Origin: Thermoplasmata archaeon
GTDB taxonomy: Archaea; Thermoplasmatota; Thermoplasmata; Lutacidiplasmatales; UBA184
Length of the DNA: 64,000 nt
Direction of reading: 5' to 3'
NCBI GenBank assembly: GCA_022749815.1
Contig: JAKIWV010000004.1
Location: 1 to 64,000, forward strand
The notes below the pieces were generated by a model. The model did not search any database and was not told the origin of the DNA. It saw only the letters and a list, made by a program, of their open reading frames with translations. This document shows positions 17,235 through 24,210 of the stretch, piece by piece. The first letter of the stretch is position 1, and each line of letters begins with the position of its first letter. Made by a program: the position numbers and the translations under genes.

Positions 17235-18350
17235 CTAGCCCGTTTCCAGCGCCGTGTCGGAGACGGGGGAACTCTCGGGAACGGCCGGTCGGGGAAGCGG
17301 GCTCGACATATCGACCAGCGGCACCTTCCGAGCTATCTCCCGTGCCATCGCCGAGCAGGTCGAGGGGGGGACGGGCCGGTTCGTGTACCCCGGAAGGGCC
17401 AGGTCATACGTGACCACCTTCTTCTCGGAGATGACCTCCCAGACCGCTCGCCAGATTCGGTCGGCGGCCTCCCGTTCGCCCAGATGGCGGAGCATGAGCT
17501 CGAGACTCAGGACCTCCGCGACGGGGTCGGCCTTGTCCTGGCCGGCATACTTGGGCGCGGAGCCGTGCACCGGTTCAAACACGGCGACGTGGTCCCCGTA
17601 AACGGCCCCCGGGGCTACGCCCAAGCCGCCCGCGAGACCGGCGCAGAGGTCGGAGAGAATGTCGCCCATCAGGTTGGTCGTGACGATGACGTCGTACTCC
17701 GAGGGTTTTTTGACGAGCTGCATGCACATGTTGTCGATCAGCCGCTCATCGGAGCCAATGTCCGGATACTTCGCGGCCATTTCGCGGAACGCGGTCTGGA
17801 ACAGCGCGCCCGTCGTCTTCATGATGTTCGCCTTATGCACGCCGGTGACCTTTTTCCGGTGCTCCCGGCGCGCCAGCTCAAATGCGAACCTGACGATCCG
17901 GTCCGACGCCTTCCGCGTGATCACGTTCGCGGTCTCAGCCGCGGTATGCTCCCTGTCGACCCAGTGCTCGGCACCGGAGTAGAGTCCCTCCGTCGCCTCT
18001 CGCACGACGATCAGGTCGGTCTCTGGATACCTCGTGCCCTCTCCGGCGATCGCCCGGGCCGGTCGGACGGAGGCGTAGAGGTCGAGTTCCGTACGAAGCG
18101 TCACGTTCACGGACCGGAATCCTCCTCCGATCGGTGTCGTAATAGGCCCCTTGAGCGCGATCTTGTTTCGTCGAATCGACTCCAGCACGGTATCGGGCAG
18201 CGGCGTCCCGCTGGCGCGGATCGCCGGCTCACCGGCTTCGATTACCTCCCAGTCGATGGCGACTCCGGTAGCCGCCGCGACGACTTGCGCGCCGCGCGTC
18301 ACCTCGGGGCCGATGCCGTCCCCCGGGATCAGGGTGACTCGGTACGTCAC
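17235..18350 (-). CDS. Isocitrate/isopropylmalate dehydrogenase family protein
   Basis: A beta-decarboxylating NAD(P)-dependent dehydrogenase, 371 residues. Signatures: VTLIPGDGIGPEV at the start, TLRTELDLYASVRPAR (substrate-binding Arg residues), HKANIMKTTGALF with the catalytic Lys, the acidic metal-binding segment NLMGDILSDLCAGLAGGLGVAPGA, and FEPVHGSAPKYAG for the cofactor. The order fits NAD-type isocitrate or homoisocitrate dehydrogenase as well as 3-isopropylmalate dehydrogenase. No leucine genes are adjacent, so isocitrate is the favoured guess. A TATA-like CTGTTAAGCAAG lies 32-43 bp before the ATG on the minus strand. Confidence 0.88.
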   Translation of the reverse strand: MTYRVTLIPGDGIGPEVTRGAQVVAAATGVAIDWEVIEAGEPAIRASGTPLPDTVLESIRRNKIALKGPITTPIGGGFRSVNVTLRTELDLYASVRPARAIAGEGTRYPETDLIVVREATEGLYSGAEHWVDREHTAAETANVITRKASDRIVRFAFELARREHRKKVTGVHKANIMKTTGALFQTAFREMAAKYPDIGSDERLIDNMCMQLVKKPSEYDVIVTTNLMGDILSDLCAGLAGGLGVAPGAVYGDHVAVFEPVHGSAPKYAGQDKADPVAEVLSLELMLRHLGEREAADRIWRAVWEVISEKKVVTYDLALPGYTNRPVPPSTCSAMAREIARKVPLVDMSSPLPRPAVPESSPVSDTALETG

Positions 18351-18482
18351 GAGGAAGCCTTCCCGTCGGACGACCTCGGCGCTTGCTTAACAGTTCCGTG
18401 ACGGCGGCGGACCCCACTCGGCCCCGGTGACACGACCCCCCGGACCGTGCCCGCAGATGGCGTGGAAGCTGCTGGTATGAGA

Positions 18483-18514
18483 TTTCTTATAGGAGTAAGT
18501 AAATCCCCAAGCAA
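18483..18514 (+). promoter_or_regulatory. Orphaned promoter and ATG of the orc1/cdc6-like gene
   Basis: TTTCTTATA (18483-18491) lies about 25 bp before ATG 18514, a classic archaeal leaderless arrangement. The ATG reads into TTC TGC GCG GTT and then straight into the casposon repeat. Those same codons open the orc1/cdc6-like gene at the other end of the element, so this is that gene's original promoter and start, now separated from it by 5.77 kb. Confidence 0.8.
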
Positions 18515-18515
18515 T

Positions 18516-18529
18516 GTTCTGCGCGGTTC
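18516..18529. repeat. Left copy of 14-bp casposon target-site duplication
   Basis: GTTCTGCGCGGTTC, directly repeated at 24281-24294 immediately outside the other end of the element. The length agrees with the roughly 14-15 bp duplications known for casposons. Confidence 0.95.
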
Positions 18530-18607
18530 GGGGGCACCCCCCGCACCCACCACCCTCCGAGGCACCGACTACAAGTAGGCCGCCGAGAATGGGGCGAGCG
18601 TGTCGGC
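18530..18607 (+). repeat. Left terminal inverted repeat of casposon (78 bp)
   Basis: Begins GGGGGCACCCCCCGCACCCA and ends GAGCGTGTCGGC. It is identical base for base to the reverse complement of 24203-24280. Perfect identity over 78 bp points to recent insertion or active maintenance. Confidence 0.97.
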
Positions 18608-18823
18608 AACCGCCCCGAAGCCCAGCGTTGAGCCGTGCCCCGAGACGAAAGCTTGCGACCCCGCCCCTTTGGCCGCACTTCCCGCGAGCTACTTAGAAGG
18701 GTTGGCGGAAGTAGACCCGCTTCTTCGGCAGTCCAGAGGCTACGTAAGGACCGAACCCGAGCGATTCTACGCGCACCGCCGCCCGCTACGGTGGGTCTTG
18801 CGGGACCTCTTTTGGGGGCGGTG

Positions 18824-19732
18824 ATGAAGCCCCTCTTGCTTACCGATTACGGCTATTCTCTTCGCACTCGGGGACTCGACCTTGAACTCTTTAATCGAGA
18901 CAAGGGAATCTGCGTTCGATACACGCCAAAGGACCCCGACTTTGACACGGTGATAGCGCACCACCTCGGCGGGTTCGTCACTTTTCCCGCCCTTCGGTGG
19001 CTCGGGGTTCACGGAATCTCGCTCTTCATTTTGGACTTCAACGGCAAGCCGATTTACTCCGCGCTCCCCGACTATCCCATCAACGGTCCGCGCCGACTCG
19101 CGCAATACCAAGCTTACGCGGACAAACGCCGCCGACTTGAGATTGCTAAGTGGATTGTCAGCGAAAAGCACGGAGAGCCCGTCCCCGATTCCGTGCGTTC
19201 GCTAACTCACTTGCTCGGCCTCGAGGCTCAAGAGGCCCAGGCCTACTTTTCCGACTTGGGAATCGTGCGGGACCACTATCAGGCGAAGGATTCCATCAAT
19301 GCGATTCTGAATTATTCCTATGGGGTTTTGGAGTCCCGCTGTCGGATAGCCGTCCATGCGGCTTCGCTTGAACCCGCGCTTGGTTTTCTCCATGAAGCTA
19401 ACCCGTGGAAATCCGCGCTCGTTTACGACACAATGGAGCCCTTCCGCCGAGCGGTGGACAAAATCGCTTTGAAGGTCCACACCGAGACGGGCCCCGCTGA
19501 CTACTATCAAAATTTCAGTCGGGGTCTGTGTCTCCGCGCGCCGACCGCGCACTCAATCGTTGAGGAATTCGCAAAGCGCTTTGACGATAAGGCGGTCCGC
19601 TCGTTCACGTCTCGGTTGATTCTTCGGCTGGGGGCAAAGCTTCGTCAGCCACGGAACGGCGCGGGTCGTGCGGAGTGGAATCGCACGGCACTCCAAATTG
19701 AGGGTCAAACGGCTCCGCCCCTATCCGTTTGA
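18824..19732 (+). CDS. cas1: Casposase (Cas1-family integrase)
   Basis: The integrase expected to insert the element's ends into target DNA, homologous to the CRISPR spacer integrase Cas1. The 302-residue protein has an N-terminal beta domain (MKPLLLTDYGYSLRTRGLDL...FPALRWLGVHGISLFILDFNGKPI) and a helical catalytic domain with INAILNYSYGVLESRCRIAVHAASLEPALGFLHEANPWKSALVYDTMEPFRR split across the active site. The metal ligands E170, H190 and D202 are all present. The length resembles CRISPR Cas1; there is no obvious extra helix-turn-helix domain at the C-terminus as in some casposases. ATG 18824 follows GGGGGCGGTG; an in-frame GTG is one codon earlier. Its last 128 bp overlap polB antisense. 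Confidence 0.93.
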   Translation: MKPLLLTDYGYSLRTRGLDLELFNRDKGICVRYTPKDPDFDTVIAHHLGGFVTFPALRWLGVHGISLFILDFNGKPIYSALPDYPINGPRRLAQYQAYADKRRRLEIAKWIVSEKHGEPVPDSVRSLTHLLGLEAQEAQAYFSDLGIVRDHYQAKDSINAILNYSYGVLESRCRIAVHAASLEPALGFLHEANPWKSALVYDTMEPFRRAVDKIALKVHTETGPADYYQNFSRGLCLRAPTAHSIVEEFAKRFDDKAVRSFTSRLILRLGAKLRQPRNGAGRAEWNRTALQIEGQTAPPLSV

Positions 19733-21497
19733 GTGACGGATTCTTCAATCTAAGCTCCTTGGGTTCGTCCTTCCAAGACCGCCATTTCTCACGGTCCACC
19801 CAAGGCCTACCCTTTCTGACGTGGATACATTCCCCGAGAGTGTGTAACCGAGAGACCGTTACCTTCAGTTTGTCGTCTCCGCGAGCCCAGCCCTCTTTCA
19901 CTTTGTCCCACGGAATCCCATTCTTTCCGAAGCCCCGACCGAATAGTTCCCAAGTTCCATCGGACTTTTTCACCCGATAGACTCCCGCCATAGCGATGTC
20001 CATTTCTTGATAGACCGTCTCTTCCCAATCCCCGAGTCCTTCTTTGTAATAGTCGAAGTGAGGGACCAATCCCTCATTCGCATAGATTCCATCTGTAGCA
20101 AACGAGAGTATGGAATCGAGCGAATACTCCGCCATTCCCCATAACCGACTCCGAACGTAACTCGTAATGTAACCCGCGTAGGCCCAATTACGATAGGTGG
20201 GCTCCCGTTGAAAGACGCCCGCCCTTTGGGCTGTCTTTCCATAAAGTGCGTTGAGCGCGAGTTTGATTGCCTTCCCCGCCCCGCTCTTGCTACCGACCTC
20301 TTGTCGTCTCTTGTAAAGCTCTTCAATCCACGGAAAGGCTCGCTCGGTGGGGTCGTCAGGGACGAATTTCCAGCCATCAAGAATCTTGACGCACACTTTC
20401 TTTTCCGTATCCTCGGGTTCGTATGTCAATAGTTCCGCCGAGAACGCGGCGTCAACCTCGGGGGCCCAATACCACCCGCGACCGACACGCGGAAAATATA
20501 TCGCGCCCTCTTTGATGCGCCAAGGAAGAGGATAGTAGGGCCGCCCGTGGGGAAATTCCCACTCGATTTGATAAACGGCTAACCCATCAGAATATGAGCG
20601 GGGCTCTTCGGGGTCGTATCTTTCCCAATGGCCCCGCGCCAAATTTGGGAGCGTTCGCATAGCATCAGGATACGCCGATTTCAGGTCGTAATTGTAGATG
20701 GGACCTTCGATATGCTGTTCCTCTCGGCCCGCTTGGATATTGCCCCCGAAGTAGGACGCAAGCGCGGCCACTTCAACCTCGGGGGGAAGTTTTGGGTTGG
20801 AGGCTTTTGCTTTCTCTTTAATCAGTAATCGGGTCGCTGCCGCCCCCGCACCATACCATTGACTCAGGTCGATTCCCGCCGCATACATTCCCTCTTTCAG
20901 CTTCCCCATCAGAGAAACGAGGGTAGTAAGTTCAAGCCGATTGTAAGCCTCGATTTGGGGCAAGTCGGCTTCCGCGAAATTGTGTCGGGCCTCTTTTCCC
21001 GCTTTGACCTCGGGGGGAATTTCAACGCCCCATTCTTGGCACGATTTCAGGAATGAACCCTGAAAGAAGCTGAAGGAATCCCAAATGCGAACGGACCGAC
21101 CGCTGGGAATGTGCTTTACGTGGAACCACCGAGCGGGAGCCCATTCAAGCCACCAATCTTCCCAACGGACACGTCCTCGTTTCCGTATCTGATAGAGCGC
21201 TCCGTTCGGAAGGTCGCGGAGCCAGTGATTGATATCGTAACCCAAAGCGAACCCGACAAAGACGGCTTTCCCGTTACGCTCAGGAAGATAGCTCAACCAC
21301 TCGAAGGCTTCGACCGAGGATATCCCCGCGGGACGAATGAGAGTGTGGCCCCCCGAGTCGGCCAGGAGCGCATAGGTCTTGTCGTAACCTTCCCCATCGA
21401 CCCCGACAAACCGTCCCCGCTTGCTCGGATAGAAATGGCGGTCCCCCTTGCGCCGCTTATGTCTGTCTCCTTTCCGCTTATCAACAACAACAGGCAA
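19605..21497 (-). CDS. polB: Family B DNA polymerase of the casposon
   Basis: A replicative or gap-filling polymerase carried by the element. In 630 residues: exonuclease motif I GVDGEG (D34, E36), GYDIN (D88) as motif II, and YNRLE (Y185-E189) where motif III normally ends in Asp. Polymerase motif A is YNYDLKSAYP (D271), motif B KLALNALYG (K412, N416, Y419, G420), and motif C FATDG (D469), in which the first Asp of the usual DTD is Ala. The compact size and motif style recall virus and protein-primed-type PolBs more than cellular PolB. Start is TTG 21497 behind GGAG, 4 bp after the preceding stop. Confidence 0.92.
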   Translation of the reverse strand: MPVVVDKRKGDRHKRRKGDRHFYPSKRGRFVGVDGEGYDKTYALLADSGGHTLIRPAGISSVEAFEWLSYLPERNGKAVFVGFALGYDINHWLRDLPNGALYQIRKRGRVRWEDWWLEWAPARWFHVKHIPSGRSVRIWDSFSFFQGSFLKSCQEWGVEIPPEVKAGKEARHNFAEADLPQIEAYNRLELTTLVSLMGKLKEGMYAAGIDLSQWYGAGAAATRLLIKEKAKASNPKLPPEVEVAALASYFGGNIQAGREEQHIEGPIYNYDLKSAYPDAMRTLPNLARGHWERYDPEEPRSYSDGLAVYQIEWEFPHGRPYYPLPWRIKEGAIYFPRVGRGWYWAPEVDAAFSAELLTYEPEDTEKKVCVKILDGWKFVPDDPTERAFPWIEELYKRRQEVGSKSGAGKAIKLALNALYGKTAQRAGVFQREPTYRNWAYAGYITSYVRSRLWGMAEYSLDSILSFATDGIYANEGLVPHFDYYKEGLGDWEETVYQEMDIAMAGVYRVKKSDGTWELFGRGFGKNGIPWDKVKEGWARGDDKLKVTVSRLHTLGECIHVRKGRPWVDREKWRSWKDEPKELRLKNPSLKRIGAEPFDPQFGVPCDSTPHDPRRSVADEALPPAEESTET

Positions 21498-21501
21498 ACG
21501 A

Positions 21502-21768
21502 TTACTCCGCTTCTATCGCTTCGGGATATCGGTGTTTAGTGTAGTGACCCGAACGGCCGAGACCTTCTTCAACGAACTTGCGCTCAGCCTCAAGCGTTTT
21601 GGCGCTCTTGGGCTTCTTGGCGTAATGGTGGGGGACCTTCATGCCCCGCTCTCGCAAGATTGCGCGGAATCCCTTTTGTCCGCCCTTGATGGGACCGTGT
21701 AAAGCGACCCATGAATGGTAAGCGTCTCGCTCCGCGATATTGTAGGCGCGTTTTGAGTCGAGTGCCAT
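21502..21768 (-). CDS. Casposon cargo protein, 88 aa
   Basis: A basic, helical, soluble protein (MALDSKRAYNIAERDAYHSW...KGFRAILRERGMKVPHHYAKK...RSGHYTKHRYPEAIEAE). Rich in Tyr/His/Lys. It reads like a small DNA-associated accessory protein, but I recognise no family. Its ATG overlaps the upstream stop (TAATG) and its own stop is 4 bp before polB, so it is translationally coupled to both. Confidence 0.65.
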   Translation of the reverse strand: MALDSKRAYNIAERDAYHSWVALHGPIKGGQKGFRAILRERGMKVPHHYAKKPKSAKTLEAERKFVEEGLGRSGHYTKHRYPEAIEAE

Positions 21769-21917
21769 TAGAATCTCCCGTAAAGGAGTGAGCGGCAATC
21801 ACCGCACAAGCGCTCTTTTCGTTCGTTTTCAAAGAGGTAAATGAACCGTTTGCGGCAGCCCGAACACTCCAAGAGATTGGAGGAAACCTTGACCCAATCG
21901 TGAACTACAACCGCCAT
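21768..21917 (-). CDS. Casposon small zinc-ribbon protein, 49 aa
   Basis: Reads M-A-V-V-V-H-D-W-V-K-V-S-S-N-L-L then ECSGCRKRFIYLFENE and RLCGDCRSLLYGRF. The two CxxC knuckles 19-20 residues apart are a classic zinc ribbon. The stop codon overlaps the next start as TAATG. Probably a DNA-binding or polymerase-accessory finger. Confidence 0.7.
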   Translation of the reverse strand: MAVVVHDWVKVSSNLLECSGCRKRFIYLFENERKERLCGDCRSLLYGRF

Positions 21918-21919
21918 TC

Positions 21920-22453
21920 CTATTCCCCGATTGGAGAGATTACGGGCTCCAATTCCTCAAGCTCTACGGGCTCTAGCCCGACCTCCTCTAGCTCCTCCAA
22001 TTCCTCAGAGGGGGCTTCAGGCACCATTAGAGGGCTCCTTTGGAGAGGGTGAGTGGAATCATCCTCCCATGCCTCACGGGGCTGTTGTGGGGGCTTTACG
22101 GGCGTTTCGGACATGCGGATGATATGGTCGCCCACGCGGTCCAACCGCTCTTGCAAGGTCGGCGTTACGATTACAGATTTAGTCTCCCGAATAGGGGGCT
22201 TTCCGCCAGCCCTTGGAGCGGCTTGCCCCCCGTATTGACGGGGCATTGAACGTTCGGGAACGTTCATTGTTCGCGTAACGTTCGCGGATTGTTCTATCGA
22301 GGGAACGTTCGTTGAACGTTCAATGTTCGCGGGAACGTTCGCCCTCTTTCGAGCCCGTAACCTTCGCATTCGGAGGGCCGCTTTGGAGGGGTTGGCGGAG
22401 CGGTGGGCGGGCACGTCACGCAGCCCACGACACGGAATCCCCAGCCGTGCCAT
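21920..22453 (-). CDS. Casposon cargo protein with Asn-Val repeat segment, 177 aa
   Basis: Has a basic N-terminal patch (KAALRMRRLRARKRANVP) followed by a repeated Asn-Val segment (NVP, NI, NVP, NV, NVP), then KSVIVTPTLQERLDRVGDHIIRMSE, which may be a short helix-turn-helix or coiled segment, and a long acidic tail (EELEELEEVGLEPVELEELEPV). This arrangement is seen in phage-type proteins near replication genes. The first 38 bp overlap the upstream gene; a later start is possible. Confidence 0.5.
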   Translation of the reverse strand: MARLGIPCRGLRDVPAHRSANPSKAALRMRRLRARKRANVPANIERSTNVPSIEQSANVTRTMNVPERSMPRQYGGQAAPRAGGKPPIRETKSVIVTPTLQERLDRVGDHIIRMSETPVKPPQQPREAWEDDSTHPLQRSPLMVPEAPSEELEELEEVGLEPVELEELEPVISPIGE

Positions 22454-22850
22454 AAATCCAAACGGAGTCCACGTCTAGGGCATAGAGAATTGTAGGGGCG
22501 TCCGTCTTGACAATCCCGTAACCTTGGGTCGAACTGACTCCCTCACCCCCGATATAGACGGTTCCCGAGTTTCCGCTATTAGGTCGGATTGTCAAGGCAT
22601 GGACACGCGGGCCTCCGTTCCTCAGCTTTTGAGGAACATTGCTGGTTTGAATTGTGGCGGTCCCGAATGCGACCGCACGGTGGGGCTCTGAATCCACCTC
22701 GGGCTCTGCCGCCTCGGGCTCTGCCGCCTCGGGCTCGGGCTCGGGTTCGGGGACAGGCGGTCTCTTGAGCCGCGGGGGCGGAACGAACGGTTTGCGGTGG
22801 GGGCGTTGGTAGTATTCCTCTGGCTCCCCTGATGTATCAACGTGCGGCAT
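22416..22850 (-). CDS. Virus-like small structural-module protein, 144 aa
   Basis: After a Pro/Glu-rich linker (PEPEPEPEAAEPEAAEPE), the C-terminal ~75 residues read AVAFGTATIQTSNVPQKLRN, then HALTIRPNSGNSGTVYIGGEGVSSTQGYGI and ILYALDVDSVWIYGTAGDSVSW. This strongly resembles the small beta-rich proteins of tailed viruses and phages with the NTGTVYVGGxGVTxSxG and IYVIGxAAGQxVxY pattern. A virion-type module in a casposon is unexpected. Start ATG 22850 overlaps the previous stop (TGATG). Confidence 0.6.
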   Translation of the reverse strand: MPHVDTSGEPEEYYQRPHRKPFVPPPRLKRPPVPEPEPEPEAAEPEAAEPEVDSEPHRAVAFGTATIQTSNVPQKLRNGGPRVHALTIRPNSGNSGTVYIGGEGVSSTQGYGIVKTDAPTILYALDVDSVWIYGTAGDSVSWAA

Positions 22851-22945
22851 CAGGCCACCCAAAACCGAGCTTCCGCTCGGAACTTTCGCGCGGTCTTGTA
22901 GGCCTTCTTTGCTCGCCTTTTGACCTTGGTTCTACGGCGCGCCAT
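22850..22945 (-). CDS. Short highly basic peptide, 31 aa
   Basis: Begins MARRRTKVKRRAKKAYKTAR and ends RFWVA, with nearly half Lys/Arg. Too short for most gene callers, but it fits exactly between its neighbours: its TGA overlaps the ATG of the next gene as TGATG. Such peptides bind nucleic acid, for example in virus cores. Confidence 0.5.
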   Translation of the reverse strand: MARRRTKVKRRAKKAYKTARKFRAEARFWVA

Positions 22946-22951
22946 GAGGCA

Positions 22952-23110
22952 CTAGTCCACCCAATCGGCGGGGTCCCAACTCTTGTCCTTTTTGGGCTCG
23001 GGCTTGGAAGCGGGCGGTTCGGGGGCGTTGAGTCGCACCGACCTCTCGGGAATGTCCTTTCGCTTGACTCGGTAGAGCTTACCGTCTCGCTCAATAATTT
23101 CGTCTGCCAT
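22952..23110 (-). CDS. Casposon cargo protein, 52 aa
   Basis: Starts MADEIIERDGKLYRVKRKDI and ends KPEPKKDKSWDPADWVD. The N-terminus forms a short beta hairpin (DGKLYRVKRKDI) and the rest is charged and Pro-rich. Begins directly at the upstream stop (TAA followed by ATG). Function unknown. Confidence 0.5.
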   Translation of the reverse strand: MADEIIERDGKLYRVKRKDIPERSVRLNAPEPPASKPEPKKDKSWDPADWVD

Positions 23111-23542
23111 TTACTTGCCCCCGAGAGAGACAAGCTGGGCCTCAAGCGCCGCGATGCGTTCCGTTAGGGTTGGCGGTTTCGGGGGCGGGGGCGCTCGGGC
23201 TTCCGTCAGGTTCTTTTCAAGTTCGGCGGCCTCCCGAGTAAGAGCGCGAGCCCCACGAAGGAACTCCATTCGGGTTCGTCCCGCATGAATCCCAAGTTGG
23301 GGAGCCTCGACCGACTCTCTCATCAGCCGTTCGTAATTATCCACAAACGGACCGATTTTCGCTTGAAGGGAATCTATCCGTTGTAGAATATCCAGTTCGG
23401 CGTTTCTTCCCGAGAGATAGCTGATGTTGTGGCCGACTCGGTCGAACTCACCAATATCCTTTCGGTCTTGCTCGATTTCGGCTTCCGTTAGCTCGGCTCT
23501 GATGGTTTGCTCGGCTTTTTCGATTCTACTTAGGTCAATCAT
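23111..23542 (-). CDS. Casposon coiled-coil protein, 143 aa
   Basis: Almost entirely helical and charged. Two heptad-rich stretches (IEKAEQTIRAELTEAEIEQD and REAAELEKNLTEAR) flank a middle segment, followed by PPPPKPP and a final short coil LTERIAALEAQLVSLGG. Likely an oligomerising scaffold or accessory protein. Its start overlaps the upstream stop by 4 bp (ATGA). Confidence 0.6.
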   Translation of the reverse strand: MIDLSRIEKAEQTIRAELTEAEIEQDRKDIGEFDRVGHNISYLSGRNAELDILQRIDSLQAKIGPFVDNYERLMRESVEAPQLGIHAGRTRMEFLRGARALTREAAELEKNLTEARAPPPPKPPTLTERIAALEAQLVSLGGK

Positions 23543-23682
23543 TCGTGTTTTACTAGTTCGGCGAATCGGCGTTCCAAAGCGCGGACTCGCCGTTGCCTGT
23601 CGCTTTGGGTTTGTTGTCGTCTAAGGGTCGCTGCTCGGCTTCGCTTGCCCAGCCAAGCTGGGGCTCCGTTTCGTTCGGTCAT
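23539..23682 (-). CDS. Casposon basic protein, 47 aa
   Basis: From ATG 23682 (MTERNGAPAWLGKRSR...) the peptide is Arg-rich and helical (RRQQTQSDRQRRVRALERRFAELVKHE). The frame is open back to an ATG at 23829, but the extension lacks coherent content and contains the direct repeats, so the shorter form is preferred. First gene of the tightly overlapped block. Confidence 0.45.
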   Translation of the reverse strand: MTERNGAPAWLGKRSRAATLRRQQTQSDRQRRVRALERRFAELVKHE

Positions 23683-23711
23683 TCTTGTTTTTGTCCTCAC
23701 TCTACAACGCC

Positions 23712-23838
23712 AACCCGCGTGGCCTTCATCATGGCAATTACTAACACCGACCCGAAGCCGATTCTCTCGGAAGGTGGGCGTTTTTGGGGTGTTATGGGGT
23801 CGGTGCGAAACCCACGGGGCCTTCGACATGGCAATAAT
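23712..23838 (-). repeat. Two imperfect direct repeats, 97 bp apart, upstream of the cargo operon
   Basis: On the minus strand both copies read ATTGCCATGnnGAAGGCCnCG followed by nGGGTT, one ending near 23712 and one near 23809. Each contains an ATG in the same relative place. Probably a duplicated leader or a binding site for an element-encoded regulator. Confidence 0.5.
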
Positions 23839-23859
23839 AGTAGTCCCTCCCGCGGGGGG

Positions 23860-23873
23860 GACTAACGTTAGTC
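23860..23873. promoter_or_regulatory. Perfect 14-bp palindrome, candidate operator of the cargo operon
   Basis: GACTAACGTTAGTC is fully self-complementary. It lies in the non-coding gap between the 95-aa gene and the rest of the operon, about 20 bp upstream of the A/T-rich ACTATTATTG, a reasonable TATA element for minus-strand transcription. Confidence 0.45.
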
Positions 23874-23922
23874 TATTGGCTTACGGGAGGGACGTAAAGG
23901 ACACCGAGGCCTCGTAGTGGGC

Positions 23923-24210
23923 TCAGAGCGGGTTAGCGTGGTCAGGGGGTTGGGTTACGGGGCAGTCCTTCTTGTCGCGATAGTGAGCAGCAATATCGGA
24001 AAAGCGTTGAAATTCGTCCATGTTGCCGTCATGATAGGCGCGCGCCGCTTTGATTGCGTTAGAACACACGAGGCAGCCCAAATGGGTGGGACAATCTTGG
24101 GTTGTCGTTGGGACTTTATCAAAAATCCAACTGAAGAAGGCCTCGACCTCCTTTCTATCAGCAACGAGCAAGGCCCTAGAATGGGTGCAAAGGTCCTCCC
24201 CCGCCGACAC
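23923..24210 (-). CDS. Casposon terminal protein with CxxH/CxxC-type cluster, 95 aa
   Basis: Reads from a GTG located inside the right inverted repeat (24208-24210): MSAGEDLCTHSRALLVADRK, then FFSWIFDKVPTTTQ and DCPTHLGCLVCSNAIKAARA, a C-x2-H-x2-C-x2-C set plus an earlier CTH. A small zinc-binding helical protein is likely. Because the GTG lies in the repeat, the same codon context occurs at the left tip, where no such frame follows. Function unknown. Confidence 0.5.
   Translation of the reverse strand: MSAGEDLCTHSRALLVADRKEVEAFFSWIFDKVPTTTQDCPTHLGCLVCSNAIKAARAYHDGNMDEFQRFSDIAAHYRDKKDCPVTQPPDHANPL

Larger units (their letters stand above)
18514..18696 (+). other. Junction reading frame: orc1 start codon fused to casposon repeat
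   Basis: Starting at the orphaned ATG, the first five codons (M-F-C-A-V) are the old orc1 N-terminus. The frame then runs through the left inverted repeat and ends at a stop near 18696, for 60 codons of Pro/Arg-rich sequence. It is an insertion by-product, probably transcribed from the orphan promoter, and not a functional gene. Confidence 0.6.

Noticed and set aside
18824-19732. CRISPR-Cas adaptation locus
   Set aside because: Only cas1 is present. There is no cas2, no array of repeats and spacers and no effector gene. The inverted repeats, target duplication and PolB identify a casposon instead.
22250-22340. Six copies of ACGTTC as replication iterons
   Set aside because: They are explained by repeated Asn-Val codons in the 177-aa cargo protein and have irregular spacing. 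An origin role is not excluded but not supported.
23539-23829. Longer 96-residue form of the casposon 47-aa protein
   Set aside because: The extra N-terminal part spans the direct repeats and predicted promoter and shows no protein-like pattern.
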